A stretch of 64,000 nucleotides of DNA from Saprospirales bacterium (GCA_016719895.1 JADJYG010000031.1:62001-126000); one strand, 5' to 3'; shown: positions 1 to 9,285, counted from the stretch's first letter. Translations and numbers: made by a program. The notes: generated by a model from the letters alone, not told the origin.

Positions 1-393
1 TTTCTCGACGATTTTTTCCGATGGGTCAGCGAACTGAAAAAAGAACGGCCTAAACTGATCGTCGTCGGCGATTACAATATCGCCCATACCGAACAGGATA
101 TCCACGACCCCAAAGGCAATAAAAAATCCAGCGGTTTTCTGCCGGAAGAACGCGCCTGGATGACCCGCTGGTTCGATCATGGCTTCACCGATGCCTTCCG
201 CTTCAAACACCCCGAACTGGTGGAGTACAGCTGGTGGAGCTTCCGGGCCGGCTCGCGCGGCAAAAACAAGGGCTGGCGCATCGACTACCAGTCGGTAACC
301 CATAACCTGACCAACTGTATAGCCGATGCCCGCCACCTGACTTCCGTGGCGCATTCTGACCACTGCCCGGTGTGGATGCAGATAGAACTTTAA
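1..393 (+). CDS. xth: Exodeoxyribonuclease III, 3' end only
   Basis: The reading frame is open from base 1 to the stop at 393, so only the last 130 residues are present and the start lies upstream of the window. They carry the endonuclease/exonuclease/phosphatase signatures of AP endonucleases: VVGDYNIAH near the start of the fragment (catalytic Asp and Asn), WRIDYQ, and the C-terminal SDHCPV with the catalytic Asp-His pair. This family cleaves 5' of abasic sites in base-excision repair and acts as a 3'-5' exonuclease. The internal ATG at 160 falls after the GDYN motif and cannot be the true start. Confidence 0.93.
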   Translation, partial: FLDDFFRWVSELKKERPKLIVVGDYNIAHTEQDIHDPKGNKKSSGFLPEERAWMTRWFDHGFTDAFRFKHPELVEYSWWSFRAGSRGKNKGWRIDYQSVTHNLTNCIADARHLTSVAHSDHCPVWMQIEL

Positions 394-434
394 GTCGAAC
401 GCCAGCCTCGGATTATGACTTGCGACTATTTCCT

Positions 435-442
435 TACCTTTG
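435..442 (+). promoter_or_regulatory. -7 box of lpxD promoter
   Basis: TACCTTTG matches the Bacteroidota consensus TAnnTTTG, 56 bases before the chosen lpxD start. It lies inside the longest possible open frame, which argues that translation starts downstream at 499. No clear -33 TTG is seen. Confidence 0.6.
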
Positions 443-498
443 CCGGACTTTTCAAAAAACCGCGTTTTTTTCATCATTTTGCCCATTTTGCTTCCGGC

Positions 499-1548
499 AT
501 GGACATTACGGCCGCACAACTCGCCCACCTGCTCAATGGTACGCTTGAAGGAGATCCTAATGCGACCGTACGTCAGCCGGCTCGCATCGAAGAAGCCCGG
601 GAGGGCGATTTCGCTTTTTTGGACAATCCCAAATACGAATCCTACGCGTACTCCACAAATGCGTCTATTCTGTTGGTAAACAAAACGTTCCAGCCGTCCC
701 AACCCGTGTCAGCCACCCTGGTCCGGGTAGATGATGTGCGTACAAGCCTGGCATTTTTACTGGAAAAGTTCAACGATATCATTTCGCCGAACGGCGCCCC
801 CGCCCAGGTGGCCGAAAACGCTTTTGTACATGCCGATGTACAAATCGGTGCGCAAACGTCCATAGGCGCTTTCACGGTGGTGGAGAGCGGCACAGTGATC
901 GGAGAAAACTGCAACATTTATCCGCAGGTATTTATCGGCCGCAATGTGCGCATCGGGGATAATTGCAAAATTTATCCGGGCGTGCGAATTCACCACAATT
1001 GCGTGATTGGAAACAACGGCGTGTTACATGCCAATGCCGTGATCGGCGCCGACGGCTTCGGATTCGCCCTGCAGGACGACGGCGCCTGGAAGAAGGTGCC
1101 GCATGTGGGCAATGTTATCCTTGAAAACGACGTCGAAATCGGCGCCAACGCCTGTATCGATCGCGCCGCCCTGGGCAGCACCATCCTGCGCGCCGGGGTA
1201 AAAATCGACAACCTCGTGCATATCGCCCATAATGTTGAAGTGGGTAAAAACTCCGTCATGGCCGCCCAGGTTGGCGTGGCCGGCAGCACTAAAATAGGCG
1301 AAAATGTGCAACTCGGCGGCCAAACCGGTATCGCCGGCCACCTGACCATCGCCGACGGGACCCGCGTACAGGCCCAAAGTGGCATCGCTTCGTCGGTCAA
1401 GGAGCCGAACCAGGCTTTGTTCGGCGCCCCGGCGTTCGATTACAACGATTATGTACGCGCCTATATCGTGTTTAAAAACCTGCCGGAACTGCAAAAGAAA
1501 GTGCGCACACTCGAGCGCCTTTTAAAAGAAATCCAGGAAAAAGCCTGA
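499..1548 (+). CDS. lpxD: UDP-3-O-(3-hydroxyacyl)glucosamine N-acyltransferase LpxD
   Basis: The product is 349 residues, close to the usual ~340. An N-terminal LpxD domain (ITAAQLAHLLNG, then DFAFLDNP at about residue 45) is followed by a left-handed beta-helix of hexapeptide repeats (I/V-G-x4) and a C-terminal helix ending in LLKEIQEKA. The repeats include the conserved IGADGFGF and the catalytic His in LVHIAHNVEVG. LpxD adds the second hydroxyacyl chain in lipid A synthesis in the cytoplasm. The frame is open back to 415, but the added 28 residues are unlike the family and contain the promoter box, so ATG 499 is preferred. lpxC and lpxA lie 25 kb away. Confidence 0.93.
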   Translation: MDITAAQLAHLLNGTLEGDPNATVRQPARIEEAREGDFAFLDNPKYESYAYSTNASILLVNKTFQPSQPVSATLVRVDDVRTSLAFLLEKFNDIISPNGAPAQVAENAFVHADVQIGAQTSIGAFTVVESGTVIGENCNIYPQVFIGRNVRIGDNCKIYPGVRIHHNCVIGNNGVLHANAVIGADGFGFALQDDGAWKKVPHVGNVILENDVEIGANACIDRAALGSTILRAGVKIDNLVHIAHNVEVGKNSVMAAQVGVAGSTKIGENVQLGGQTGIAGHLTIADGTRVQAQSGIASSVKEPNQALFGAPAFDYNDYVRAYIVFKNLPELQKKVRTLERLLKEIQEKA

Positions 1549-1575
1549 GGAACGGATAGTGTGTGCGGCATCGCC

Positions 1576-1583
1576 TATTTTTG
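1576..1583 (+). promoter_or_regulatory. -7 box directly before the helicase start
   Basis: TATTTTTG, four bases before ATG 1588. A transcript from this box would begin at or next to the start codon, implying a leaderless or near-leaderless mRNA. Confidence 0.5.
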
Positions 1584-1587
1584 TGCA

Positions 1588-4500
1588 ATGTCGCCCGAAG
1601 CCGCACCACTCCTTTACCGCGAACTCGTCAAAATCGCCGCGCACCCTGCCTGGTCGCCGCGGGATAAGGTGCTGGCATTGGCGGCATTGCTGGAGCGGCT
1701 CTTTGCCGAAGCGACCAAACAGGAGCAGCTGGTATTCAGCACGCTTTTTGCCCGCATCAGTTATGCCGGCCATCGCTACCAGATTCAGGCGGATACCTTG
1801 CGCGTCATCCACCACTTCCGGCGGGTGTCGGCCCGCATACGCGCCGGGCAAGCGGCCGGCGAACCGCGCGACGTGCGCCTGGGGCTGAAAGCCCTCGCAG
1901 AGACGGTCCTGATCATTTGCCAAACCGCCATACCCGCCGAAGTGCTCGCCCAGCTGCCCGCCGAAGGGGAGTGGATTTTTTCGCCCCCGGAAATATGGGC
2001 GTATAAAGCCCGGGCACGCGTAGTAGCCGTGCGCGACGAGCCGGACCAAAACTGCCTGATAGCCTATGACGACGAAAACCCCGGCCAGCCGGTCCGGGTG
2101 TGCTACAACCTGCCGGAGCGCAACGACAATTTCAACCCGACGATCCGCCTCTTGCGCACGGTATTTGGCTTTCCGGTCACCCTCAACCTGCTGGAAGTGG
2201 ATGTGGACAAACGGGGCGACTACCGGCCCCGCGTTTTTGTCGCCGAACCCGATTACCTGGTGGACGTGTCGGCCGTGTCCGAATGTTTCAAGGAACACGG
2301 CGCACAACCCCTGGCATACCTGGTTAAAAAATTCCTGCCCTATGATTTGACCCCCGCCATTTTGCTCGGCAATATTGCCAATTTTTTCCTCGACCGCCTG
2401 CTGAACGAGCCCCCGGCTGCGTTTCAGGGCCTGCTGCGCGAAACCTTCCAACTTTTCCCGTTCGCCTATGCGCCTATGACCGATTCGGCCGTGCGCGATC
2501 TGGCGGGCAAGGCCCAAAAACACTACCTGAACCTGAAATATATGGCCCAAAAAGGCTTGGCACAGCAAAATATCGAACCGGAAAACTGCGTGTTGGAGCC
2601 GACCTTTTACAGCGAGCAATACGGCCTGCAAGGGCGGCTCGACCTGTTTTATCCATCAAACGAACGAGCCGCTATTGTCGAGCTCAAAAGCGGCGTTCCC
2701 TTCCGGCCCAACAGCTACGGCATTCAACGCAGTCATTTTACCCAAACCCTGCTGTACGACCTGCTGGTGCGCTCGGTGTATGGCGCCGGCGCCGATCCGG
2801 CCAAGTATATCCTGTATTCGGGCGCCGATGTGCAGCAGCTCCGGTTTGCCCCCACCGTGGCGCCCGAACAGTGGGAAGCCCTTCAGGTGCGCAACCACCT
2901 GGTGGGTATCGAGCGTTTGCTGGCAGCCATACGCCCGGGAGATGCAGCAGTGCTGGTATTCCAGCGCCTCCAGGCCGGCAAGGCGCCTGCCCGCGATTTT
3001 CTGGTACGCGATTTTGGCGTGTTCGAATCCACTTACGGCAAACTCCGCCCGCTGGAACGGAAATATTTCAATGCCTTTGCCGGCTTTATCGCCCGCGAAC
3101 AATGGCTGGCCAAAGTGGGCGAGGAAAACAGCGAAAACCTCAACGGCAATGCTGCCCTGTGGCGCAGCAGTTTTGCCGAGAAGCAGGAGGCCTTCGCCAT
3201 CCTCAACCACCTGGAGATTGTGGAAAACCGCGCCGACCAACCCGACCCGGGTATCCGCTTCCGCAAAACCGGACAAACCAATCCGCTGGCCAATTTCCGG
3301 GTCGGCGATATCGCCGTGCTTTACCCCGCCGTTTCCGAAACCCAAACCGTGCTGGACCACCAAGTGATCAAATGTACGATTACGGAGCTGAACAACGAAC
3401 TGGTGGCCGTACAGCTCCGCTACCGCCAATTCAACCTCAAACCTTTCGCGGCCGGCAACCGGTGGAACCTCGAGCCCGATATGCTCGACACCGGCTTCGT
3501 CGGGATGTACCGGGGTTTGTTTGAGTGGGCAAGCGCCGGGGACGACGTGCGGCAGCGGGTGCTTGACCCCGCTCCTAATGCCTCCGGAGGCGCAGTTAAG
3601 GGTGAAATCCTCCACCAAATCACCCGCTCCCAGCACTTCTTCCTGCTTTGGGGGCCGCCGGGTACCGGCAAAACCAGCGTCATGTTGCGCGACCTGGCCG
3701 ACTGGGTATTGCGCGAAACTGCGGATAACCTGCTCCTCCTGGCCTACACCAACCGGGCGGTGGATGAGATCTGCGAAGCGCTCGATAGCCTGGGCGGCGG
3801 CATCCGGGAGCAGTATTTGCGCATCGGGTCGAGGTTTTCAACAGCCGCGCGTTTTCGCGATCAATTGCTGAGCGTCCGTATCGCCGGCGCCGGCACGCGG
3901 GCCGAATTGCGCGCTGCCCTGGAGGCGCGGCGGATTTTCGTCAGCACCGTGGCGTCTTTTGCCCAAAACGACAAACTCCTGGAGATCAAAAAGTTTCAGC
4001 GCCTGATCGTCGATGAAGCCTCCCAAATCCTGGAACCCCAACTGGTCGGCTTGCTCACCCGCTTCGAACATTTTGTGCTCATCGGCGATCATCGCCAGCT
4101 GCCGGCCGTCACCGCCCAGACGCCGGAGTACACGCGGGTGTCCGACCCCGAATTGAATGCCATCGGCCTGGCCGACCTGCGCGACTCTTACTTCGAGCGC
4201 CTCTACCGGCGCTGTCTGGAGCGGGGCCTCACAGAACACTACGGCCAACTCTACCGCCAGGGCCGCATGCATGCCGACATTATGGATTTCCCCAACCGGC
4301 ATTTCTACGGCGGCCGCTTGCAAACCCTGGCCCCCCCGGGCCCCCCCGGTGCAGAGCATTGCCAGCACCGGCCGTTGCCCGGCGGCGCGCTTTTTTATCC
4401 GGAAAACGCCCGCGAAGGAATCGCCCTGGGGCGTGTTGTTTTTTTACCCGTAATCGAGGCCGGGGTTTTGCCCAACCAAAAAACCGCGCCCGCCGAAGCG

Positions 4501-4905
4501 CGGTTGGCGGCTCAATTGCTCCGTTATTTTCAAGCGCAATACCTCGCGCAGGGCAAAATCTGGGACCCCGAAACCAGCCTGGGCATTATCGCACCCTGGC
4601 GGGCGCAAATCGCTCAAATCCGGCAAAGCATTGCTGATACCGGCCTGAACCCGGATAAAATTACCATCGATACCGTGGAGCGGTACCAGGGGGGCGCCCG
4701 CGATGTGATCCTGATCTCTTGCTGCGTACATTCGGCCGGGCAATTGGAGCGCCTGATCAGCCTGTCGGCCGAGGGCGTCGACCGCAAACTGAACGTGGCC
4801 CTCACCCGGGCGCGCGAACGGGTAATCATGCTGGGCAATCCCGAAGTATTGCGCGAGGATGAACGTTACCGGGCGTTTATGGACGCCCATGGAATCGGGC
4901 TGTGA
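1588..4905 (+). CDS. Superfamily 1 DNA2/NAM7-like helicase with PD-(D/E)XK nuclease domain
   Basis: A 1105-residue protein. The N-terminal half holds a Cas4/RecB-like nuclease core: GRLDLFYP followed by VELKSG at about residue 365, giving the D...ExK pattern. The C-terminal half is an SF1 helicase of the Upf1/Dna2 type: Walker A GPPGTGKTS near 689, DEASQ near 808, GDHRQLPAV, VERYQGG near 1030 and ALTRARERV near 1070. This order resembles Dna2, which processes flaps and resected ends; a repair or defence role here is inference. A GTG at 1561 extends the frame by nine residues, but the promoter box lies inside that stretch, so ATG 1588 is chosen. Two C7 tracts near 4331-4347 lie in frame between helicase motifs. 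Confidence 0.85.
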   Translation: MSPEAAPLLYRELVKIAAHPAWSPRDKVLALAALLERLFAEATKQEQLVFSTLFARISYAGHRYQIQADTLRVIHHFRRVSARIRAGQAAGEPRDVRLGLKALAETVLIICQTAIPAEVLAQLPAEGEWIFSPPEIWAYKARARVVAVRDEPDQNCLIAYDDENPGQPVRVCYNLPERNDNFNPTIRLLRTVFGFPVTLNLLEVDVDKRGDYRPRVFVAEPDYLVDVSAVSECFKEHGAQPLAYLVKKFLPYDLTPAILLGNIANFFLDRLLNEPPAAFQGLLRETFQLFPFAYAPMTDSAVRDLAGKAQKHYLNLKYMAQKGLAQQNIEPENCVLEPTFYSEQYGLQGRLDLFYPSNERAAIVELKSGVPFRPNSYGIQRSHFTQTLLYDLLVRSVYGAGADPAKYILYSGADVQQLRFAPTVAPEQWEALQVRNHLVGIERLLAAIRPGDAAVLVFQRLQAGKAPARDFLVRDFGVFESTYGKLRPLERKYFNAFAGFIAREQWLAKVGEENSENLNGNAALWRSSFAEKQEAFAILNHLEIVENRADQPDPGIRFRKTGQTNPLANFRVGDIAVLYPAVSETQTVLDHQVIKCTITELNNELVAVQLRYRQFNLKPFAAGNRWNLEPDMLDTGFVGMYRGLFEWASAGDDVRQRVLDPAPNASGGAVKGEILHQITRSQHFFLLWGPPGTGKTSVMLRDLADWVLRETADNLLLLAYTNRAVDEICEALDSLGGGIREQYLRIGSRFSTAARFRDQLLSVRIAGAGTRAELRAALEARRIFVSTVASFAQNDKLLEIKKFQRLIVDEASQILEPQLVGLLTRFEHFVLIGDHRQLPAVTAQTPEYTRVSDPELNAIGLADLRDSYFERLYRRCLERGLTEHYGQLYRQGRMHADIMDFPNRHFYGGRLQTLAPPGPPGAEHCQHRPLPGGALFYPENAREGIALGRVVFLPVIEAGVLPNQKTAPAEARLAAQLLRYFQAQYLAQGKIWDPETSLGIIAPWRAQIAQIRQSIADTGLNPDKITIDTVERYQGGARDVILISCCVHSAGQLERLISLSAEGVDRKLNVALTRARERVIMLGNPEVLREDERYRAFMDAHGIGL

Positions 4906-4920
4906 TTTCAGCGAAACGCC

Positions 4921-4928
4921 TACCTTTG
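4921..4928 (+). promoter_or_regulatory. -7 box of methyltransferase promoter
   Basis: TACCTTTG, 28 bases before ATG 4957 and just after the helicase stop. It gives the methyltransferase its own promoter. Confidence 0.6.
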
Positions 4929-4956
4929 CGGTCGTTTCACCCTACGACGGCCCAAC

Positions 4957-5781
4957 ATGAGCGGACTACTGAAATATTTAAAGCGGATTTGGTTGCTGAA
5001 TTTTTTCCGGCGTCTGTATCTGGCTTCCCGTACGTACAACTATCGCTACGTACAAATTTTGCGTTGGGGCCTCCGATCCAGGGAAGACACTAATTTTACT
5101 TACCACCTGACGCCGCTTAACATTAGCTACCTCGCCAGCCTGCTGGCCGTGGCCTTGAAAACCGATTTTGCGGTTATCGCCGCCTATGTCGACGAAGCGC
5201 TGAACGACCGCGATTTACAGGAACACATTCTGCGCGAAACGCAAAAATCGCCGCTCGGGCGTTTTGCCGACCGGGAAGTGCGCCTGGGCCGCCGCCTGGG
5301 CTGGTACGTCTGCGTGCGGGTGCTCAAACCGCGCCTGGTGGTGGAAACGGGCGTCGACAAGGGCCTCGGCTCGGTATTGCTCTGTTCAGCTCTGCTGAAA
5401 AACCGCGCCGAAGGGTTTTCCGGTCATTATATCGGCACCGACATCAACCCGGCAGCCGGTTACCTGCTCAGTGGCCCGTACGGGGAGGTTGGCGAGGTGC
5501 GCTACGGCGATTCGATCGAAAGCCTGAAAAAACTCGATGGACCTGTCGATCTGTTCATCAACGACAGCGATCACTCCTCCGGGTATGAATACCAGGAATA
5601 TCAAGTCATCCGCAGCAAACTTTCCGAAAAATCTGTCCTCCTGGGCGATAACTCGGATGTATCGGAAGCGCTGTTCCGTTTTTCGCGGGAAGAGCAGCGG
5701 CAGTTTTTGTATTTTCAGGAAAAACCTGCCGGCCACTGGTATCCCGGGGCGGGCATCGGTATTTCTTTTGTAGAACGCTAA
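4957..5781 (+). CDS. Class I SAM-dependent methyltransferase
   Basis: The product is 274 residues. The central part has a Rossmann methyltransferase core: VVETGVDKGLGS near residue 130 (motif I), YIGTDINP (motif II acidic residue) and LFINDSDHS near 195, which resembles the motif IV of the Methyltransf_24 group. The N-terminal ~110 residues are helical and basic without clear membrane segments. The substrate cannot be read from sequence. Similar proteins in polysaccharide loci methylate sugars, but there is no such locus here, and the gene appears monocistronic. Confidence 0.75.
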   Translation: MSGLLKYLKRIWLLNFFRRLYLASRTYNYRYVQILRWGLRSREDTNFTYHLTPLNISYLASLLAVALKTDFAVIAAYVDEALNDRDLQEHILRETQKSPLGRFADREVRLGRRLGWYVCVRVLKPRLVVETGVDKGLGSVLLCSALLKNRAEGFSGHYIGTDINPAAGYLLSGPYGEVGEVRYGDSIESLKKLDGPVDLFINDSDHSSGYEYQEYQVIRSKLSEKSVLLGDNSDVSEALFRFSREEQRQFLYFQEKPAGHWYPGAGIGISFVER

Positions 5782-5822
5782 CCAGCCTTTTCGACCGGCG
5801 GCGCGTTTTCCCAAGCAAGCCC

Positions 5823-5830
5823 TACTTTTG
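5823..5830 (+). promoter_or_regulatory. -7 box of Ig-like lipoprotein promoter
   Basis: TACTTTTG, 11 bases before ATG 5842; matches TAnnTTTG. Confidence 0.55.
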
Positions 5831-5841
5831 CGGCAGCATAC

Positions 5842-7524
5842 ATGAAACAGCTCGTTTTTGCCTTGCCCCTATTGGCGCTTTTTGCCTGCGCCCGCCCGGT
5901 GGCGCCCGAGGGCGGCCCGAAAGACGCCACACCGCCCGCTGTGGTGCCGGAAAAAAGCGCCCCCAACCGAACCACCCGTTTCCAGGAGCGGCAATTCCAA
6001 CTCAGTTTCGATGAGTGGGTGACCCTGCAGGATGTCGGCGCCCAGGTGCTGGTGTCGCCGCCGCTGCTCAAGCGACCGGCGGTAACCCTCAAGGGCCGGA
6101 CCGTCACGTTCAAACTGGACAAGGAAGAAGTGCTCCGGCCCAACACAACCTATACCATCCATTTTGGGAATGCCGTCGAAGACCTGCATGAAGGTATCCC
6201 GGCGAAAGACCTGCGTTTCGTTTTCTCCACCGGCGATGTGATCGACAGCCTTTCTATGGCCGGTAGCGTCGTGGACGCATTCAGCGGCGATCCGCTCGAA
6301 AATATAGCCGTCCTGCTGTACGACTACCCATCGGCCGACAGTATCGTGCGCCAGGAGCGCCCGTATTACCTCGCCCGGACCGACAAGAGCGGACAATTTG
6401 CCATCCCCAACGTGCGCGCCGGCGCCTTCCGGTGTGTGGCCATAGACGACGTTAACCAAAACCTGAAATGGGACGGCGAAACCGAGCGCATCGGTTTTCC
6501 CGACAGCCTGGTGCAGGTCAACGACAGCATCCGCACCCTGCCGGCCATCCGCGTTTTCCGGCCAGCGCCGCAGATGCGCCTGTTGACCAAAGATGCCAAC
6601 CGCTATGGCCTCGTGCGCCTCGGCTTCAGCCAATCGCCCGACAGCATCGCCCTGCAGCCCGACCAGCCCGGCATCCGCTGGCTGGCCGACCGCGAACAAG
6701 ATACCCTGCTGGTTTGGTACGACCGCGCCGATTCGATGGCCTGGAATTTGATCGCCGGCCGCGATACCGTGCCGGTGAAAGCAATGTCCCGCTCCGGCTT
6801 TTTATCCGGAAACAAACCCGCTTTCGGCGATGAACGCACCGCCACCGCCGGCCGCGGCAGGCGCTCTACGCCGACCACACCGGCTCCTCCGGCAGTGGCG
6901 CCCCCGCCCAGAGTGGTCAATGTTAAACCTGGAAAACACGTTCTCATCCCTTTTGGCACGCCGCTGACCCGGGTGGATACGGCCCTCGTCGTACTGGCCG
7001 CCGATTCTGTGCGCCTGCACAATTTTCAGCTGCGCCCCGATTCTTCCACCCTGCGGATCCTGCGGCTGGATGCTCGCTGGCAAGACGGGCAGCGTTATAC
7101 CTTCCTGCTTTTGCCCGGTGCGCTGACCGATTTTTTTGGCAGCAGCAATACCGATACCTTGCGCCGGGTGTTTTCGGCGCCGCCGGAAAAACAAGTCGGG
7201 AGTCTCAACCTGACCTTAGGCAGCTTGCAAGCAGGCGTGCCGTATCTTTTACGGCTGCTGAAGGACAATACCGTGGAAGAAGAGCGCTTTTTTACGGCCG
7301 AAACCGCTGAAACCCGGTTTGTTTTTCAAAAACTGCTGCCCCTGGCCTATACCTTGCAGCTCATTGAGGACCGCAACGGCAACGGGCGCTGGGATACCGG
7401 CGATTACTTCGAACGCCGGCAACCGGAACGTGTTTTTCTAAAAAAACTCGAACCCCTGCGGGCCAACTGGGAAGTGGAAGCCCGGCTGGATGCCCGGGTG
7501 AGCACCGGCAGGAGAGGTGACTGA
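5842..7524 (+). CDS. Ig-like domain lipoprotein (Bacteroidota conserved family)
   Basis: The product is 560 residues with a lipoprotein signal (LLALFAC, Cys at about 17) followed by ARPVAPEGGPKDATPP, typical of a Bacteroidota lipoprotein family with an N-terminal SbsA/Big_5-like Ig domain (residues ~25-135). A segment with the pattern of a carboxypeptidase-regulatory or prealbumin-like fold follows (GSVVDAFSGDPLENIAVLLYD near 150), then a Pro/Arg-rich linker near 345 and a C-terminal part with RNGNGRWDTGDY, a possible Ca-binding loop. It is probably anchored in the outer membrane. Function is unknown. Confidence 0.8.
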   Translation: MKQLVFALPLLALFACARPVAPEGGPKDATPPAVVPEKSAPNRTTRFQERQFQLSFDEWVTLQDVGAQVLVSPPLLKRPAVTLKGRTVTFKLDKEEVLRPNTTYTIHFGNAVEDLHEGIPAKDLRFVFSTGDVIDSLSMAGSVVDAFSGDPLENIAVLLYDYPSADSIVRQERPYYLARTDKSGQFAIPNVRAGAFRCVAIDDVNQNLKWDGETERIGFPDSLVQVNDSIRTLPAIRVFRPAPQMRLLTKDANRYGLVRLGFSQSPDSIALQPDQPGIRWLADREQDTLLVWYDRADSMAWNLIAGRDTVPVKAMSRSGFLSGNKPAFGDERTATAGRGRRSTPTTPAPPAVAPPPRVVNVKPGKHVLIPFGTPLTRVDTALVVLAADSVRLHNFQLRPDSSTLRILRLDARWQDGQRYTFLLLPGALTDFFGSSNTDTLRRVFSAPPEKQVGSLNLTLGSLQAGVPYLLRLLKDNTVEEERFFTAETAETRFVFQKLLPLAYTLQLIEDRNGNGRWDTGDYFERRQPERVFLKKLEPLRANWEVEARLDARVSTGRRGD

Positions 7525-7541
7525 CGCACGAAAGCACCCGC

Positions 7542-8093
7542 TCACTGCAATTCGAGTATTTTGGCAAAGAGCGCTTGCTCGTCGCCTGGCCGGAAGCCCT
7601 TGTGGTGGTAGGCCAGTTTGCCGTCCTTATCAAAAATAAAAACCTGTGGCAAGCCATTCAGGCCGCCGTATGGCATGACGGAACGAAACAATCGGTCGCG
7701 GTCCCAGTACACTTCAAAAGGGAATTGTTTTTCCCGCACGATTTCCGCGATTTTGCGAAAACGGTGGGGAAAATCAATCGAAATGGCCATCAGGCGGAAA
7801 TCCGCCTTTTTTTGCCATTCGGCGTAGTTGGCCGTGTAGGTCGCCAACTCGCGGTGACAGGGCATACAAGTAGTCAGCCAAAAGGCAATGACAGTCGGCT
7901 TTTGGCCCTTTTTCGGGATAGCCAACACTTCGCGGGAGTTCATTTCTACGGTGCTGTCGATATCGAGCAGCGGAATATTGTAGGGGAAAACCGTATCGAC
8001 TTTTTGGTTGGACTGCGTGTAAATGATGCTCTTTTGGGCAACGGCAGCGCCGGTAAGCAGAGTGAAAGCGCCAAGTAGCAGGTAGATTTTCAT
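7542..8093 (-). CDS. TlpA-like periplasmic thioredoxin-fold protein
   Basis: The product is 183 residues with a signal peptide (MKIYLLLGAFTLLTGAAVAQ). The thioredoxin-like domain has the redox motif CMPC in FWLTTCMPCHREL near residue 80, the TlpA/ResA-type SIDFPHR stretch, and a cis-Pro-like GLPQVFIFDKDGK near 150. This family reduces or shuffles disulfides in the periplasm. It converges with the preceding lipoprotein gene (17-base gap) and is divergent from the sigma factor. Confidence 0.88.
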   Translation of the reverse strand: MKIYLLLGAFTLLTGAAVAQKSIIYTQSNQKVDTVFPYNIPLLDIDSTVEMNSREVLAIPKKGQKPTVIAFWLTTCMPCHRELATYTANYAEWQKKADFRLMAISIDFPHRFRKIAEIVREKQFPFEVYWDRDRLFRSVMPYGGLNGLPQVFIFDKDGKLAYHHKGFRPGDEQALFAKILELQ

Positions 8094-8232
8094 GCGAAGT
8101 GTTAAAGTTTGTGCAAAGTAACGGCAGCAGGTTTGTTTTTGCCGGCGCTGGTGTGACCGGGAAAAAAGTTTAACGTCTCATTAACGGTTTGGAAGAAAAA
8201 GGCGTTCGGTATCGCGGCTTTTTTGTCTCTTT

Positions 8233-8886
8233 GTGGGTCAGATCAACGTACTTCCACAATCTGCTAAACCGCTTGCCCGAATCTTGAGGGAAGTTAAGAC
8301 ATCGCCGAATGCCGGAGCCGGCCTTTCCGACAACGAGCTTATCGCGCGTTATCTGAAAGAGCAAAATCCGGAATACTTTACCGCCTTATACCGCCGGTAT
8401 GGGGGTAAAGTATTTGCCAAATGTATTTCCATGCTGGGGGAGGAGGCGCAGGCGCGGGATGCGGTACAGGATATTTTTATCAAGGTATTTCTGAACCTGT
8501 CGCGTTTTAGCGAGCAGTCGTCGTTTTCGACGTGGCTGTATTCCATCACCTATAATTTTTGCATTGACCTGATCCGCAGAAAGAAAAAGATACCGGTATT
8601 GTTTGCTGAAGACGTGGGCCAGATCGGAGAAGAGATCGATGTGGAAGTGCCCGACAGTGTTTTGCTGGAAATGAAACAGGAACGCCTGGAGGTGGTTTTG
8701 TCCAAACTTCCGGAAGGCGACCGGATCATCCTGCTGATGAAATACATGGATGATCTGCCGATAAGGGACATTGCCGGGATGCTTCATAAAACTGAAAGTG
8801 CGATCAAGATGCAGATTATGCGGGCCAAGCAAAAAGCCCAGGCAATTTATAACGAGTTGTATGCATCGGACCCGATTGAATCCTGA
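8233..8886 (+). CDS. RNA polymerase ECF-type sigma-70 factor
   Basis: The product is up to 217 residues. Sigma region 2 spans about 45-115 (ALYRRYGGKVF, DAVQDIFIKVF, FSTWLYSITYNFCID). Region 4 spans about 145-205 (LPEGDRIILLMKYMDDLPI, then MLHKTESAIKMQIMRAKQKA). The GTG at 8233 gives this length, but a TCTCTTTG box overlaps it, so translation may start later, for example TTG 8284. No anti-sigma factor is recognisable; a 90-residue protein follows 42 bases downstream. Confidence 0.88.
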   Translation: MGQINVLPQSAKPLARILREVKTSPNAGAGLSDNELIARYLKEQNPEYFTALYRRYGGKVFAKCISMLGEEAQARDAVQDIFIKVFLNLSRFSEQSSFSTWLYSITYNFCIDLIRRKKKIPVLFAEDVGQIGEEIDVEVPDSVLLEMKQERLEVVLSKLPEGDRIILLMKYMDDLPIRDIAGMLHKTESAIKMQIMRAKQKAQAIYNELYASDPIES

Positions 8887-8928
8887 GGACTGTACTGTTG
8901 AAACCGGTTTCTATAAATAATCATCTGA

Positions 8929-9201
8929 ATGGCAGAGCGCAACAATAGTTTTAAAGCACTGGAGGCAAAGTGGGAAGCTGACTTGCCTCCGGAATTGGAG
9001 CTGCGGGTATCGAGCCAGGCCTCCAACTTCGCCGTATTCGGGCGGGTGGTAGAGCTCTTCATGCCCAATGCCCTGCAAACGGTCGTCCACCTCATCGGAG
9101 GCGCCGGCCACGATGGCCCGGAGGTGGATTTGTACCCCGGCCGGCGCCCGGCGCCCGACGAATGGCCTGATTGGCGCATGCCGCCAGGCCGCCGGCCATA
9201 G
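8929..9201 (+). CDS. Small conserved-looking protein downstream of sigma factor
   Basis: The product is 90 residues and I do not recognise a family. The first half is charged and likely helical (KALEAKWEADLPPELELRV). The middle is hydrophobic but short (VVELFMPNALQTVVHLI), not a convincing membrane span. The C-terminus is rich in Pro, Arg and Trp. Same-strand placement 42 bases after the ECF sigma gene suggests co-transcription and a possible regulatory partner; that is inference only. Confidence 0.5.
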   Translation: MAERNNSFKALEAKWEADLPPELELRVSSQASNFAVFGRVVELFMPNALQTVVHLIGGAGHDGPEVDLYPGRRPAPDEWPDWRMPPGRRP

Positions 9202-9285
9202 GCAAATGGTTTTTCAGGCGTCCCGCTTTTATTAATCCTGCATAAAAAAATCGCTGCTTAGCCACGTGTTTACAATCTTCTGCCC

